Origin: Aphidius gifuensis
Lineage: Eukaryota > Arthropoda > Insecta > Hymenoptera > Braconidae
Length of the DNA stretch: 64,000 nucleotides
NCBI RefSeq assembly: GCF_014905175.1
Contig: NC_057791.1
Span: forward strand, 6,634,001 to 6,698,000
Direction of reading: 5' to 3'
This document shows, piece by piece, positions 24,301-34,314 of the stretch; position 1 is the stretch's first letter; every line of letters begins with the position of its first letter. Both the position numbers and the translations under genes were made by a program. The notes beneath the pieces were generated by a model. That model saw only the letters and a program-made list of their open reading frames with translations, did not search any database and was not told the DNA's origin.

Positions 24301-27300
24301 TTTTCAAGCATGATCAGGATATTGATCCACTAAGATCACTCTCTTGAGTGATGCTTTTTTTTTTTTACACGATTTTTTTTTTTAAATAAAAATATTATTA
24401 TCATCATCAAAAGTTTCAATGTCGATATGGGGGATCGAAATAAGCGTGTGCGTAAATATACGAATATGTATGTCAAAATCAACTCGGGTGGTCTTCGCGC
24501 CAGGATCCATCCTTCAACCTCTTCTCTCTGTAGCCAATATACAAGAATGAAAATAAAATAAAAAAATTTTTTTTTTAAATAGTTTTAACACAAGATAGAA
24601 AAATAAAAAAAAAAACTATAAATTAAAAATCGTAAATAAAAACAACAAACGACTCATATAAAATTCAGTCTCGTTTAAAAAAATTAACATCTGCATCGTT
24701 TGTCAATTTGATTTTAAACTTGTGCATTTATAATTTTTTTTTTTAAATTATTCTATTTTATAATTACTTTTGTTGTTTATTTTTTAAATATAAAAAAACG
24801 TCATGTTAAATTCCAATGAGCATAACACACTTTATTGCAAATAGTTAAACGGACATTGACATTTTTGTTGTATACATATATTTAAAACAATACTTTAAAA
24901 ACAAAAAAAAAAAACCGTAAAATTGTTTTATTTATTTTAATTTTTAAACTTTTTAAAGGGTCTCCTCGTTAACATGTTTATGTCGTCAAAATTGTTAACA
25001 CACAAAAATGCAGGTGCAGTTAAATTTACCTTCTAAAACACTAACTCATTTTCAAGATGTATATATTTATTTTATTTTTGAAATTATTAATAACGTATTT
25101 AAATTTTTTTGTATATATTTTTAGTGTTTCTTGGTGATATTATTCTTGGTATAGCATCGTCGTTGTATATATATAATAGGCGCGACGAGAGTGCTTACTT
25201 TTTCTTCAACTCATTAATGTTTATTCTCTTTCTCAAATATATATATGTATGCATAACTCTGACTAGTCTTTTAGTCTGTCTCAGCTCACAAAAAACTGTC
25301 GTGACTATAAATCTTTAGCTATTAAGATGCTGCAAGAATATTGTGTTTGATAGTTTGTGAGCTATTATATATTTTTATCTCATACACACAAATATATATA
25401 ATTCATTTAAAAAAATAATTCATTGTACAAATAATAATAAAAAAACATCATAATTATCTATGCATTTTAATGATGTATTTATTTTGATGAATGAAAAATT
25501 ATTTATATTTATTTTTTTCAAAGTGTTAGACAACCAGTGTGTCATAAATCAACACTGTATCGATAAGACTTTATAATGGTCGTGTTAATTTTATTTAAAA
25601 TGATGTATCTCTTTGTCAATAATTCACATTAATTGTTGATACAATTAACATTTAATTCATTAAATAACAAATCACTAATTTTATTTTTATAAATTTAAAC
25701 ATTTTAATATTTATTAACAATTAAATTAATTAGCTATAAAAATTAATGAGCTACTTGCAAATAGTTGAATGATATTTAAAATGAATAAATTACTCGTTAA
25801 ATCATGTCTCAATTTTTTTTATAAACATTTATATTACAAATCAAGTTATAACAATAAATAAATATATATCTATTTAAAAAAAAAGTCATAATAACTTGTG
25901 ATTGTGTCAAGCAATATTGGCAAATTGAATTCAGCTTAATAGAGTTGATAGTTTTTTTTTTATTTTTCTTTACCCCTCAGGTCTTTTAATCTTCATCTCA
26001 CCTGGCTGAGTAGTAAAAAAAAATCAACATTTTATAAAATCATATAGTTTTTTTTATTGACAATTTATTTTTTGTTAGTAGTGTTTTTTCTCAACATCGA
26101 CAGTTTTATTTATATATATTTTTTCATCAGTAGTTAATTCACCTGTATGGCTTATTGGTTGGCATTAGATCTATGATGACTTACAGATCAAAGATTTATA
26201 ACGTCGTATAAATATACTGTAACGGTTAGAAAATTGTAATTGCTGAATAACACTCCAACAGTATGATGTATAAACACATGTATGTACTTGTTATTTAAGT
26301 GTATATAAATGTACATTTTTTTATTTATTTTTTTGTTCATTCTCTCAACAACAATTGCCACATAAAAAAAATAAAAATAAAATACCGACATTACTCGAGA
26401 CAGTATACAACATTCAACTAATTAATGATAAAATCATCAGGTATGTGAATCTGACAATGGAAGTCAATTCTCCCATCACATCAAAAACACCTCATGTATA
26501 TATTCTTGAATTCTTTTTCGATTAAATGAACAATAAAAAGTATTATTCAATAAATTACAAATAAATTTAAAAATAAAAAAATTATGACACATTCTTGTGC
26601 ATCTTGAAGGGTGATAAAAATATTTGCTCACGTTGCCTTTTGACCTTATAAATAACACCATCTTCATGTTGAACATTTTTTTTTTTTTTAATTTTGTGTT
26701 ATACTTGCCCCCCTTTTTTTTATTTTCGGTTAATTAATATCACGTGATGAGCGATCGTGGCAAAACCGCTCTCTTCAGTGGTTGGATCACGCTTGGGCGC
26801 CTATCGATGTACATCAACACACGAGCTGGCAAAAACAATAAAAAAAAAATGAATAAAAATAAAATAACAAACAAATTGAGCCACATGGACATTAAGCCTT
26901 CTATGGTGGAGGCGTGCAGACTTCCTTTTTGTTTTTTTTTTGATTTTTATTTTTACATTTTATCAGCTAGTACAGAGGACACATTGTACTTGTTGGAGAT
27001 TCATCTTGAATACTCAAGTTTAAAATGTGACTCGAGAATTTAATTTACTTTCTCTCTGGTGCGAATTTAATGCGCTATATTCGCGCCTTCGATATTTTGA
27101 ATAATGATATTCTTTGTTTTATATTTATGCTAAGGTGAAGATTTAAAATTTTTCTCTAATTACAACAGACAAATTTTAATTAATTGAACAAGTTGTTTAT
27201 TTATTAAGTAAAAATAATGTTTTTTGAAAAAAGGGTTGATGCTTTGTTGTTAACAAAACGTCACTGAGAAAAATAATATTATACGAGCTATTTAACATCA

Positions 27301-30300
27301 AAGAAAAAAAAAAAAAGTTGATGTTTTCTTTGGTTAAGAATGGTTCGAGTCATGAAACCGTATCGAAGCATTCCGTTCGTTCTTTTCGGCACGGATACAA
27401 AGTCAATTAACGCTGGGCAAAAAAAAAAAAAATAATTTATAAATATAAAAACACAGCATTAGTGAGTAGTTATAAAGCTTGATGAAGATAATAATTATAG
27501 ATAAAAATTTGTAAAAATTACAAACGATAGAAAGAGTAATTAAATAGTGATTTTTGCTGATATTTAAATAATAATATAAATAGTAATAATTATTGATTAA
27601 TTTATTATTAACATTATATCAAATTTATGTTTTTCAGATGGTACAAGCAATTCAAGTCCTCCGGTTTCACCTCCTCGAACTTGAAAAGGTAAGCCAATTA
27701 TTTTTATATTATTCAAGGAATAAAAAAGAAAAAAAAAAAAATTTATACAATTAATCAACAATGTATTATTTAATTGAGCTATTCGAGTGGTCATTCAAGT
27801 GGCTCGTTAATTCTGTTCAAGAGTAAATCGTTCTTTGAAACTTCCAACACCTCTTTCGTATTATTTTTTATTTTATTTATTTTTTTCATTTGATATATCC
27901 AGTCTGTATATATAGTTCACAATATATAAAAGAAAAACTATATATAATACATATATAGACTTGATGTTGCTCGTGCTGAACGTGATTATATTTAGTCACG
28001 TTCGTTTTTGGTATATGGGGTGTGTGTTTATAACACCTGGAAAACACATCTGTCACATTAAAACACTGTATAGAAAAGTAATTTCCTGTAATTGTACAGG
28101 AAAAGCTTGAATTGTTAGTTGTCTTTAATATTGCTTTATAGTTAAACTATATATAAGTGGTACGATTTAGCTGTCCAATGATTGACAATAAAAAAATATA
28201 TCACACCAATTGCATAGTGGTGACACTTTCAAGACATTTTACTGAGAAATTTAATTTCTTTTATTCATCCTTTATTTTTTTTTTGACACAAGAATTTGGT
28301 GCGTTTAAAACCATCAATTCTGACACTTGCCTTAAAAAGTATAATCATCAAATTCTTTAATTCTTTATATAGACAGATACAAAAACCATAAAAAACAATT
28401 AAAAAAAATATAACCAGACATCTATCCAATTTACATTGAAATGGTCAAACTATATAGCAATATGTTAGGATTAGGGTATGCCCAACGGACAAACCAATTG
28501 GCTAAGACTACCGGTCAGCCTGGTTTTAGCGAGCCAATTTTATACCAATTTTCCTCATTTATGGTGATTATGTTGTAAGCCTGGAGCAAAATTCTTCCCC
28601 TTTTTTTTGATCGACCTGTAGCCATTAATATTAACAATTTTTCTATATATCGACATAACATGTCAAAGTAAAATCACCATTAAAAAAAATATTGAATCAT
28701 GCGGTAATACATATAAGTTTGCATCATCTTGAGCATATTTTTCCCACGTTGTATATTTATTTTTATTATTGATACTAGCAATTTAATGGAATACATATAA
28801 AAATATTTACCATCAAGAAATGAAAAAATAGATCTGATTAAAAAAAAAATATTGCAGAATAGCAGAAAGAGGTGATGGTAGTGCTGATGAAGGAGAGAGA
28901 AAGAGAGAGGTTAAAAATTCCATAAATACCGTCGACCATATGCGAACCAATCGGCTTACACTGTTGGTCTCTCCCCGTTTATATTCAACATTTTTATTTA
29001 TAAGCCAATCGCATATTAGCATAATTACATTTTACCTGGATAAAGGGAGCGGCGTGTCGACGCGCTCCAACGACAAAGCTGTGGATGGTTGAACGACAGT
29101 CTCGATTCTTGTATAGGCCCTTGAAAAGTGACTTTATTATATGGGTTGGGCCATGATCACCCAAGCAAAATGTTATGCCTCGTAACTGGTCACTTCTTGT
29201 CATGCTATAATCATTTTGTATTGCTATAAAATCAGCTGACAATATCTCATTGCAATATAGAAGACTTTTCTTATATATACCTCAATATATGTATTTTTTT
29301 TTTTCAAATAAATGATAATATAAAGTCAGAAAAACTCTCAACATTACTTCCTACTTGTAGCGAGTTTCGTGCATTAAACAAAACCTGTTTTTTTTTTCAT
29401 ATAAATACATACGTATTGCATCTTCACTGTAATTTTTCAGTTTACAGTTCAAATCGTGACATATGGTGCGAGTGAGTGCCAATTTTCTTTTTGAAAAATT
29501 TAAAAACATCTTTCAAATTATCTCGTCAATTGTAAGATGACAATTTTATTTTCGTTTTTCATTAAATTGAGTGAAAGAATAAATATTTTTTTTTTTATAT
29601 GTCAAATGGTCCTGATAATAGTTGTAAATTATTTCTATCTAACAACATAAATATCACTTGAAAAAATTATCATATTTTTTAAATTTATATTGACATAAAA
29701 ATTTTACTTATATATTTATAAATTTTATGATAAAAATAAAAAAAAGTACACAAGTGATTTTTGTGGTTGTTGAATGGGTGTTATTCTGTTAAAAAGGGTG
29801 TAAAGTTTGGCTGTTATAATATAAATGAGTTTAAAAATTTATTCAAGTAGAAAATGCGGGTATCTCAAGAGTAAATTGAGTCGTTTCTATTATCCTTCCA
29901 GTTCATTAATTCACGTGAGATTTTTTATATTATTTTTGATTCAGTTGTATATATCATTGTATTGATTTTATCGAATCAATAATACTATCAAAAACCATCA
30001 CAATAAAATTCATACCAGCACCATAAATATGATAAATATTTTTGTATAATTTATTGCTAATTTAAAATTGTCTCTTGGGAATAAAGATATGTTTTTTTTA
30101 TTTTTTTCAAATTTATAAATCAGCCATTTAAAGGTATATCCAGTAACTTGTCTTAATCAATTTTTCTCTACAATCATGATGATTTAATTCTTTCATTTAT
30201 TTTGTTTCCAAAAATCTATTATTAATATTTAAAATTATTTAAACAAACTGACTATCATTGTCAATACAAACATAACCTATAATTGTCTTAAATTTTCTAT

Positions 30301-32230
30301 ATAAAAATCATCATTCAAACGTTATTCAAAAAAATTTTAGCTAATTTTTTTCTCTCAAAATTATTTACTATTTCCGTGCAGTACTTATTGTTGTTTATGA
30401 GCCACATATCATGATGGATATTGTATTACTTTGACGTATATGGCTGTGAGAATTCGAGTAAATAAAAATTTTGTATATCAATAAGTTTTATGTTTGGATC
30501 ATGCCGAACTTTGTTGGACTATATATATTTGGTTTCCTTGACTCCTATATCAGTGACCAAGAATCATCATTCTTATTTTTATTTAAAAAAAAAAAAATAA
30601 TTTTTTTATTCTTTTTTCTGACCATTGTCAGCCGGTTATAGCTCGACTCTCGATGGATCAAATTCTAACCAGTCTGGCTCTTATATAGCCGGTGTCCTTC
30701 ACAAGATCTTTCTCGCTCTTTCATCACTCTTTTTCATCATCCATCTCGAGTCTAAAATCATCTTTGAGCATTGTGTTACTCGATACAGAAAAAAAATACT
30801 GAATATTATGTTAAAAAAGAACGAAAAAAAATATATGTATATATATCTTTTGGATTATATTTGGTTAGGAATGTCTTTACCATGTGGGAATTTGTGATGT
30901 GGTTTTGTGGTATTGTTTAACTTCAATGACGCGCATGAAGCTTGCAAGAGAGGTTTTAAAGTTAACGTGGCTTTTTTTTTTTTTTTGCGGTAATAGATAA
31001 AAGGAACCACAGTGAAAAAAATAAGCCACATGATAAACGCATGCATTGTTCTAAGCAAACCTTTTTTTATTTATATTTTTCATTCGTTTAATGTGGCTTT
31101 GATCAAGATGGCTGTTTTCTATTACACATTTGAATACCTGCCTAATAAGAGCAGCAACAACAACAACAGCAACAGCAGTGTTCTAAGTAACCGTCATGGT
31201 ATAGGTAGTTGATATATAATGATGCAGTTATACCTGCATATTATATAGCTGTGTTGGTTTATACATTCATACACACACACACTGGCATAATCATAATGCG
31301 CCACAGTCGATTCTATCCGATTTACATATAACAAGATAACGATTTTTTCGTACATTTTTTATTTGTTTTTTTTTTTTGTTTTTGTTTGGCTTATATAATA
31401 TATTTTTTTCTAAGTTAAATCGAAGCGCTTGCTTTGGCTCCCGATCAAAGGGGAGAAATGCGAATCAGGGGAAAAAAATAAATATAAAAAAAAAGGCTTC
31501 TCATGGCTCATTTGCATACATAACATTCTGGTTGACTGGACACACTGGTCAAGCTTCTTTTCTCAGTGTTACTGAATATTTTTAAAAACATGAAATATAT
31601 TATAAATTATTCATTAATAAATAATTATCATTATTATTATTAATAATAATAATAATAATAAATTATTTTAAATTTACAATTTTTATTTGTTTGTTACAGG
31701 TTCATGAGTTGTGTGATAATTTTTGTCATCGATACATCAGTTGTCTAAAAGGAAAAATGCCAATTGATTTAGTTATTGATGATCGAGAAAGCACAAAACC
31801 ATCAGAACTTGGTAATGGTCTTGATGGTGGACCAAGAAGTACAGCTGATAGTACGAGTCATACAGATGGTGCCAGTACGCCGGACGTCGTGAGTACCTCA
31901 CCATCGTCAACTTATTATCCGCACGACGCGTTAACCCCCCACCATCACCACAATCACCATCACCATGCAATCGGCAGTACTACCCCATTGCAACTCAGCC
32001 AAAACCAAAGCCAAAATCACCCATCGCAGTCAAACACTACCCCAAGTAGCGCCGCCACAACTCCCAACTCCCTAAAGCGTACGCACCAACAGATGATGAT
32101 GGCAGCCGCGGCGGCAACCGCAATGGCCACTTCGCCGCATGCCGCCTCCGTGTCCCCTGCGCACGCGCACGCGCACGCCGCCCTAGCCGCCTATCATAAT
32201 ATCAATTCGGCAGTTTATCCGTGCTCGTAA
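6326..32230 (+). CDS. hth: Homothorax (MEIS-family TALE protein), 5' half of gene, exons 1-6 plus read-through end
   Basis: Hth is the arthropod MEIS/PREP orthologue. It binds Extradenticle through its N-terminal HM domain, carries it into the nucleus, and acts as a Hox cofactor in segmental, leg, eye and neural patterning. Joined coding segments: 6326-6340, 11174-11445, 15201-15342, 21581-21631, 27638-27688, then 31700-31888 (spliced form) or 31700-32230 (read-through form). All introns are GT-AG and the frame is intact. Residues 1-5 are MAQPR; 6-95 are Gly/His/Pro/Ala-rich; about 96-207 form the HM domain, nearly identical to fly Hth and vertebrate MEIS1. The spliced form supplies 240 residues here and continues beyond the window to the homeodomain, which I did not find. 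The read-through form is 353 residues. The family assignment is essentially certain. Confidence 0.96.
6341..11173 (+). other. hth: hth intron 1 (about 4.8 kb)
   Basis: The donor is AGG|GTATGT at 6341 and the acceptor is a pyrimidine-rich run ending TTTAG at 11173; the phase is 0. The interior is extremely A/T-rich, with TA microsatellites (for example near 9352-9372). Slightly GC-richer patches occur at about 8476-8500, 9460-9540, 10100-10170 and 10440-10530 and may be regulatory. I see no gene inside it. Confidence 0.85.
11174..11445 (+). CDS. hth: hth coding exon 2 (Gly/Pro/Ala-rich N terminus)
   Basis: This exon encodes residues 6-95 plus two bases of codon 96. It opens with YDDGGLHGG, matching fly YDDGLHGYG. 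An 11-Gly run follows (residues 18-28), then YDPHG, an HHSPH motif, a 5-Pro run and a 10-Ala run. It ends in VPDVHKRDKDAIY, the conserved lead-in to the HM domain. The homopolymer runs lie where fly Hth is also low-complexity but differs in sequence. The donor is GG|GTAAGT at 11446, phase 2. The Gly run is encoded by mixed GGN codons, which argues against simple recent slippage. Confidence 0.95.
12406..12460 (+). repeat. tRNA-like relic (possible tRNA-derived SINE head)
   Basis: The sequence shows an A-box-like TAGATGCATCTGG followed by TAGAGCA, then GGGTCGGTTATCGAATCC. The latter resembles a B box (GGTTCGAATCC) with two extra bases. The spacing is roughly tRNA-like, but the acceptor stem cannot be closed, so a functional tRNA is unlikely. 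A decayed tRNA pseudogene or the head of a SINE inserted in intron 2 is the best reading. Confidence 0.3.
14930..14972 (+). other. GC-rich near-perfect hairpin upstream of exon 3
   Basis: GGCGTTG (14930-14936) pairs with CAACGCC (14966-14972). CACGCGG (14939-14945) pairs with CCGCGTG (14957-14963), with a symmetrical CT/CT internal bulge between the two stems. TCC/GGA can close the top around GTC. That makes 17 base pairs in 43 bases, in very AT-rich DNA. It lies 228 bases before the exon 3 acceptor and directly before a CT-rich tract. It could be an RNA structure acting on splicing, a DNA dyad bound by a dimer, or a foldback relic. It is short for a microRNA precursor. Confidence 0.6.
15023..15089 (+). 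other. Second inverted repeat upstream of exon 3
   Basis: AAGAAACGAAA (15023-15033) is perfectly complementary to TTTCGTTTCTT (15079-15089), with a 45-base loop that is G/A-rich in its first half. It lies 50 bases downstream of the GC hairpin and about 110 bases before exon 3. Together the two form a compact potentially folded region of intron 2. Confidence 0.4.
15201..15342 (+). CDS. hth: hth coding exon 3 (HM domain, first half)
   Basis: This exon completes codon 96 (GG|A, Gly) and encodes residues 97-143. It starts HPLFPLLALIFEKCELATC and ends in DVCSSESFNEDIAVFSKQ, the most conserved block of the MEIS/Hth N-terminal domain that contacts Exd/PBX. Gly96 (AIYGHP), GVAGGD and IAVF match vertebrate MEIS1 rather than fly Hth (AIYEHP, GVQGGD, IAMF). 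The acceptor is TTTCAG|A and the donor CAG|GTAAGA at 15343, phase 0. Its 142 bases plus two carried over make 48 codons. Confidence 0.97.
18164..18175. promoter_or_regulatory. NRF1/Erect-wing-type palindrome TGCGCATGCGCA
   Basis: This exact 12-base palindrome matches the YGCGCAYGCGCR consensus of NRF1; the insect member of the family is Erect wing. Further TGCGCA half-type motifs follow close by (about 18183-18188 and 18265-18270). It is 143 bases upstream of a TATA-like motif in the same GC-richer intronic island. Use as a binding site is inferred. Confidence 0.4.
18307..18340 (+). promoter_or_regulatory. TATA-box core-promoter-like motif in intron 3
   Basis: TATAAAAG (18307-18314), followed by GGCC, matches the TATA consensus. 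A possible initiator CCATTG has its A at 18336, 29 bases downstream, which is the expected spacing. Together with the upstream NRF1-type palindrome this could be an internal or alternative promoter on the + strand, reading toward exon 4. No new first coding exon was identified, so the call is tentative. Confidence 0.3.
21581..21631 (+). CDS. hth: hth coding exon 4 (HM domain)
   Basis: The exon encodes 17 residues (144-160), IRQEKPYYIADPEVDSL, corresponding to fly IRSQKPYYTADPEVDSL. The acceptor is TTACAG and the donor TTG|GTAAGT at 21632; both ends are phase 0. The 51-base size and boundaries match the conserved MEIS/hth exon structure. It is too short for ordinary ORF calling but unambiguous by homology. 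Confidence 0.95.
21632..27637 (+). other. hth: hth intron 4 (about 6.0 kb)
   Basis: The donor is GTAAGT and the acceptor ATGTTTTTCAG, phase 0. It is mostly A/T homopolymer-rich. GC-richer islands lie at about 23030-23110, 23785-23860, 24430-24540, 26740-26920 and 27330-27400. The 23.8 kb island contains an exon-like 44-base segment bounded by AG and GT. No recognisable gene is present. Confidence 0.85.
27638..27688 (+). CDS. hth: hth coding exon 5 (HM domain)
   Basis: The exon encodes 17 residues (161-177), MVQAIQVLRFHLLELEK, identical to fly Hth and one conservative change (MV versus MI) from MEIS1. The acceptor is TTTTCAG and the donor AAG|GTAAGC at 27689; both ends are phase 0. The helix it encodes belongs to the Exd/PBX-binding surface. 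Confidence 0.96.
27689..31699 (+). other. hth: hth intron 5 (about 4.0 kb)
   Basis: The donor is GTAAGC and the acceptor TTTGTTACAG, phase 0. The interior is A/T-rich. GC-richer islands lie at about 28450-28620, 28890-29240, 30620-30740 and 31420-31560. The 29.05 kb island includes a compact GC hairpin. TGATTGACAA, one base from the PBX-MEIS consensus, occurs at 28179-28188. An ATT/AAT microsatellite lies just before exon 6 (about 31631-31660). Confidence 0.85.
29046..29068. other. Compact GC hairpin in intron 5
   Basis: GGAGC (29046-29050) pairs with GCTCC (29064-29068) and, after a single G bulge, GCGT pairs with ACGC around a GTCG loop. That is nine base pairs in 23 bases inside a GC-richer island. 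The centre also contains a SalI-type GTCGAC dyad. It may be a protein-binding dyad or a local RNA structure. Confidence 0.35.
31700..31888 (+). CDS. hth: hth coding exon 6 (end of HM domain), spliced form
   Basis: The exon encodes 63 residues (178-240). It begins VHELCDNFCHRYISC and continues through LKGKMPIDLVIDDRE, both invariant in Hth/MEIS. It ends in STADSTSHTDGASTPDV, matching fly SNADSTSHTDGASTPDV. The fly protein continues after PDV into RPPSSS, so the exon should end at GTC|GTGAGT (donor at 31889, phase 0). The last exonic base is C, a poor donor context that could favour read-through. Downstream coding exons were not found in this window. Confidence 0.94.
31889..32230 (+). CDS. hth: Read-through C-terminal tail of a homeodomain-less Hth isoform
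   Basis: If the exon 6 donor is not used, the frame stays open for 113 codons to TAA at 32228-32230. The tail (residues 241-353) starts VSTSPSS. It carries an interrupted His run (HHHHNHHHH), a Gln/Asn/Ser/Thr-rich middle, a QQMMM plus Ala stretch and a His-Ala repeat, and ends AVYPCS. Base composition is much more C/G-rich than nearby DNA, and third positions are often C or G, unlike exons 5-6. Drosophila hth is known to make homeodomain-less isoforms by alternative 3' processing. Homology of this exact tail is not established from sequence alone. Confidence 0.65.
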   Translation: MSTSPSSTYYPHDALTPHHHHNHHHHAIGSTTPLQLSQNQSQNHPSQSNTTPSSAATTPNSLKRTHQQMMMAAAAATAMATSPHAASVSPAHAHAHAALAAYHNINSAVYPCS

Positions 32231-32535
32231 TATTGATATACTATTATAATTGTACATGTAATCATTACAATTATATTCATCTATATATACGGGTTGTATC
32301 AAATTTTTTTTCAAAATTTGTGCTTTTATCCTTCTCCTTGTATACACCTATTCATTTACCATTTATTGTAAATACATATATATATATCTTAAATATTAAT
32401 ATTAATAACAATATATATATATATGTATTTGACTCTCTGTCACATGTAGTCTTTATTATATTCTTTTTTTTCTTGATTCACTATTAGCATCGCTTTGTAA
32501 AAATATTTTTTCCATTTTCAAATATATATATATGC

Positions 32536-32541
32536 AATAAA
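32536..32541 (+). terminator. hth: Poly(A) signal AATAAA (proximal)
   Basis: A canonical hexamer lies about 305 bases after the read-through stop. Downstream sequence is TA/T-rich but without a clear GU-rich element, so it is the weaker of the two candidates. In this AT-rich genome the hexamer is common by chance. Confidence 0.3.
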
Positions 32542-32781
32542 CACGCATGGATATATATTTATTTTTAAATATTGTTGAATATTTTTCATCTTGCAACATG
32601 CATTTCACAACGTGATCATCCCACTGTTCGTTTTCACTGTTGAACGTATATATATATTTTTTTTTTAAACAAAAATAAAACCAACAAAAATAATTGTACA
32701 TATTATTCTATATTCTGTCTCTATTATTCTTGTTTTTCATTGTGAAAAATGTAGTCCCATTAAACAGAAAAAAAAATTATA

Positions 32782-32787
32782 AATAAA
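32782..32787 (+). terminator. hth: Poly(A) signal AATAAA (distal, better context)
   Basis: A canonical hexamer is followed about 15-65 bases later by a T- and GT-rich stretch (about 32800-32850), the standard downstream element of a cleavage site. It is the likeliest 3' end for the short isoform. Confidence 0.45.
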
Positions 32788-34061
32788 GAAAAAATATCTA
32801 TTTTTCTTTAGTTCTGTTTTATTCTTTCATTTTTTTTTGTTGGTTATTTTTGAATCGGCATGGAGCGGTTTGTGGTCGTGCGCGGGCCAGAAGGACAAAT
32901 GATATGTTATTATTGTTGTTAAGAGTAAGGAAAAAGGCGAGATCGCCAAATTTTTTTTTTTTTTTTATTTATTTAAATATGTTATTTGTATAAATAAATC
33001 AATTGATAGGGAGCACCAGGTTCTTTCAGAAATATTCATAATAAAATCAATATACTTCAAGCAACTTCAATGAGGCCCACATTTTGGATAAAAAAATTAT
33101 TTATCTATTTGACTTATCGAAAAATAAAATATTAATTAATGTAAATTTATTGTGGTCAAGACATTTAAGTTGCTTGAAATTGATAATTTTTAATTCGGTC
33201 AATAATAGACTGTCATTTAAATACTTTTTGTTATATTTTGGTTTCTATTTTTCTTTTTAAAAAATCAAAAAAAAATTTATATATTTGACAAGACGAAATT
33301 TAATTTTTTTCGTAAATTAAAAATTAAATAATTGCGGTATTGAATGCAAAGGATACCGCGAGTCGTCGCGCTGTAGATTTGCAATTTTGCCGCTGGGCCC
33401 AAATCAAGATATGGTTTGATAAAAAAAAAATTTTTAAATAAAAAAAAAAAGAACAAAATTAACAGAAAGTTGCCGAATATGGTTGAGCTACTCAATCTTG
33501 CAGAACAAGAAAATATAAATTATAAAAAAATTAAAAATTATAAAACTTGTCATTATCGACATTTTACCTAATCGTGATCAAGATATACGTAATAGTTTTT
33601 AAGGTCGTATAACGAATAAATTAATGTCTATTTTTGAATGAAATTCATACTCTAAAAAAAATTAAAAAATAAATAATAATAATAATATTAATGAAAAAAT
33701 CGTACAGACAAATAAATTAAAAATTAAACAAAGAAAAGCAAAATAAAAAAAAAATAGAAAATTTCATTTTTTATTATTTTTTCTTTTCTTTTTTTTAATT
33801 TAATAAATAGCGTTACCAGTTGTTTTGCGTTTTAACAATGCGGAGCATTGTCGTGTGTGCATGTTGAAAAATTAATTGAATGCGTGAATGAAATAGGCTA
33901 TGTGATTAATGGAACGATGTTAATAATAATTCAAATAAATTAATGAAAATAAATAAAATAAAAAAAATACCGCGAGAATAATCAAAATGATTTATATAGA
34001 AAATTCATTTAGCCAAGATATGTGAATAATTAAAAATTTGTTTGTTCTAATTTTGTAAATA

Positions 34062-34071
<10 letters not shown>

Positions 34072-34092
<21 letters not shown>

Positions 34093-34102
34093 ATTATTAT
34101 TA
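34072..34102. repeat. (ATT)n microsatellite
   Basis: About ten near-perfect ATT units, with one shift in register near the right end. It is a simple-sequence repeat in intron 6 with no other visible content. Confidence 0.8.
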
Positions 34103-34314
34103 TAAAAATTATATATTGTAGCGAGAATGACGTTTTTTTGTTTTTAAATAAATAGTTAAAAATAAGTAAATAAAAATAATGTGTGTGCGTATATCGAAAA
34201 TAAAAAAGTGAGAAATCAAAGAAAAAAAAAAAGATGTGCGACCCAATAATGATTAAAAATGAAAAAAAATATAAAAAATAAAATAATGCGTTATAATTGA
34301 TGAATTATAATAAA

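Larger units (their letters stand above)
32231..32850 (+). other. hth: Probable 3' UTR and cleavage region of the short hth isoform
   Basis: It follows the TAA at 32228-32230, is A/T-rich with TA repeats, and holds two AATAAA hexamers. The distal one is followed by a strong U/GU-rich stretch. This is as expected if transcripts retaining the start of intron 6 are terminated and polyadenylated here. Confidence 0.5.

Noticed and set aside
31773..31970. 65-codon minus-strand frame
   Set aside because: Antisense shadow of hth exon 6 and its tail.
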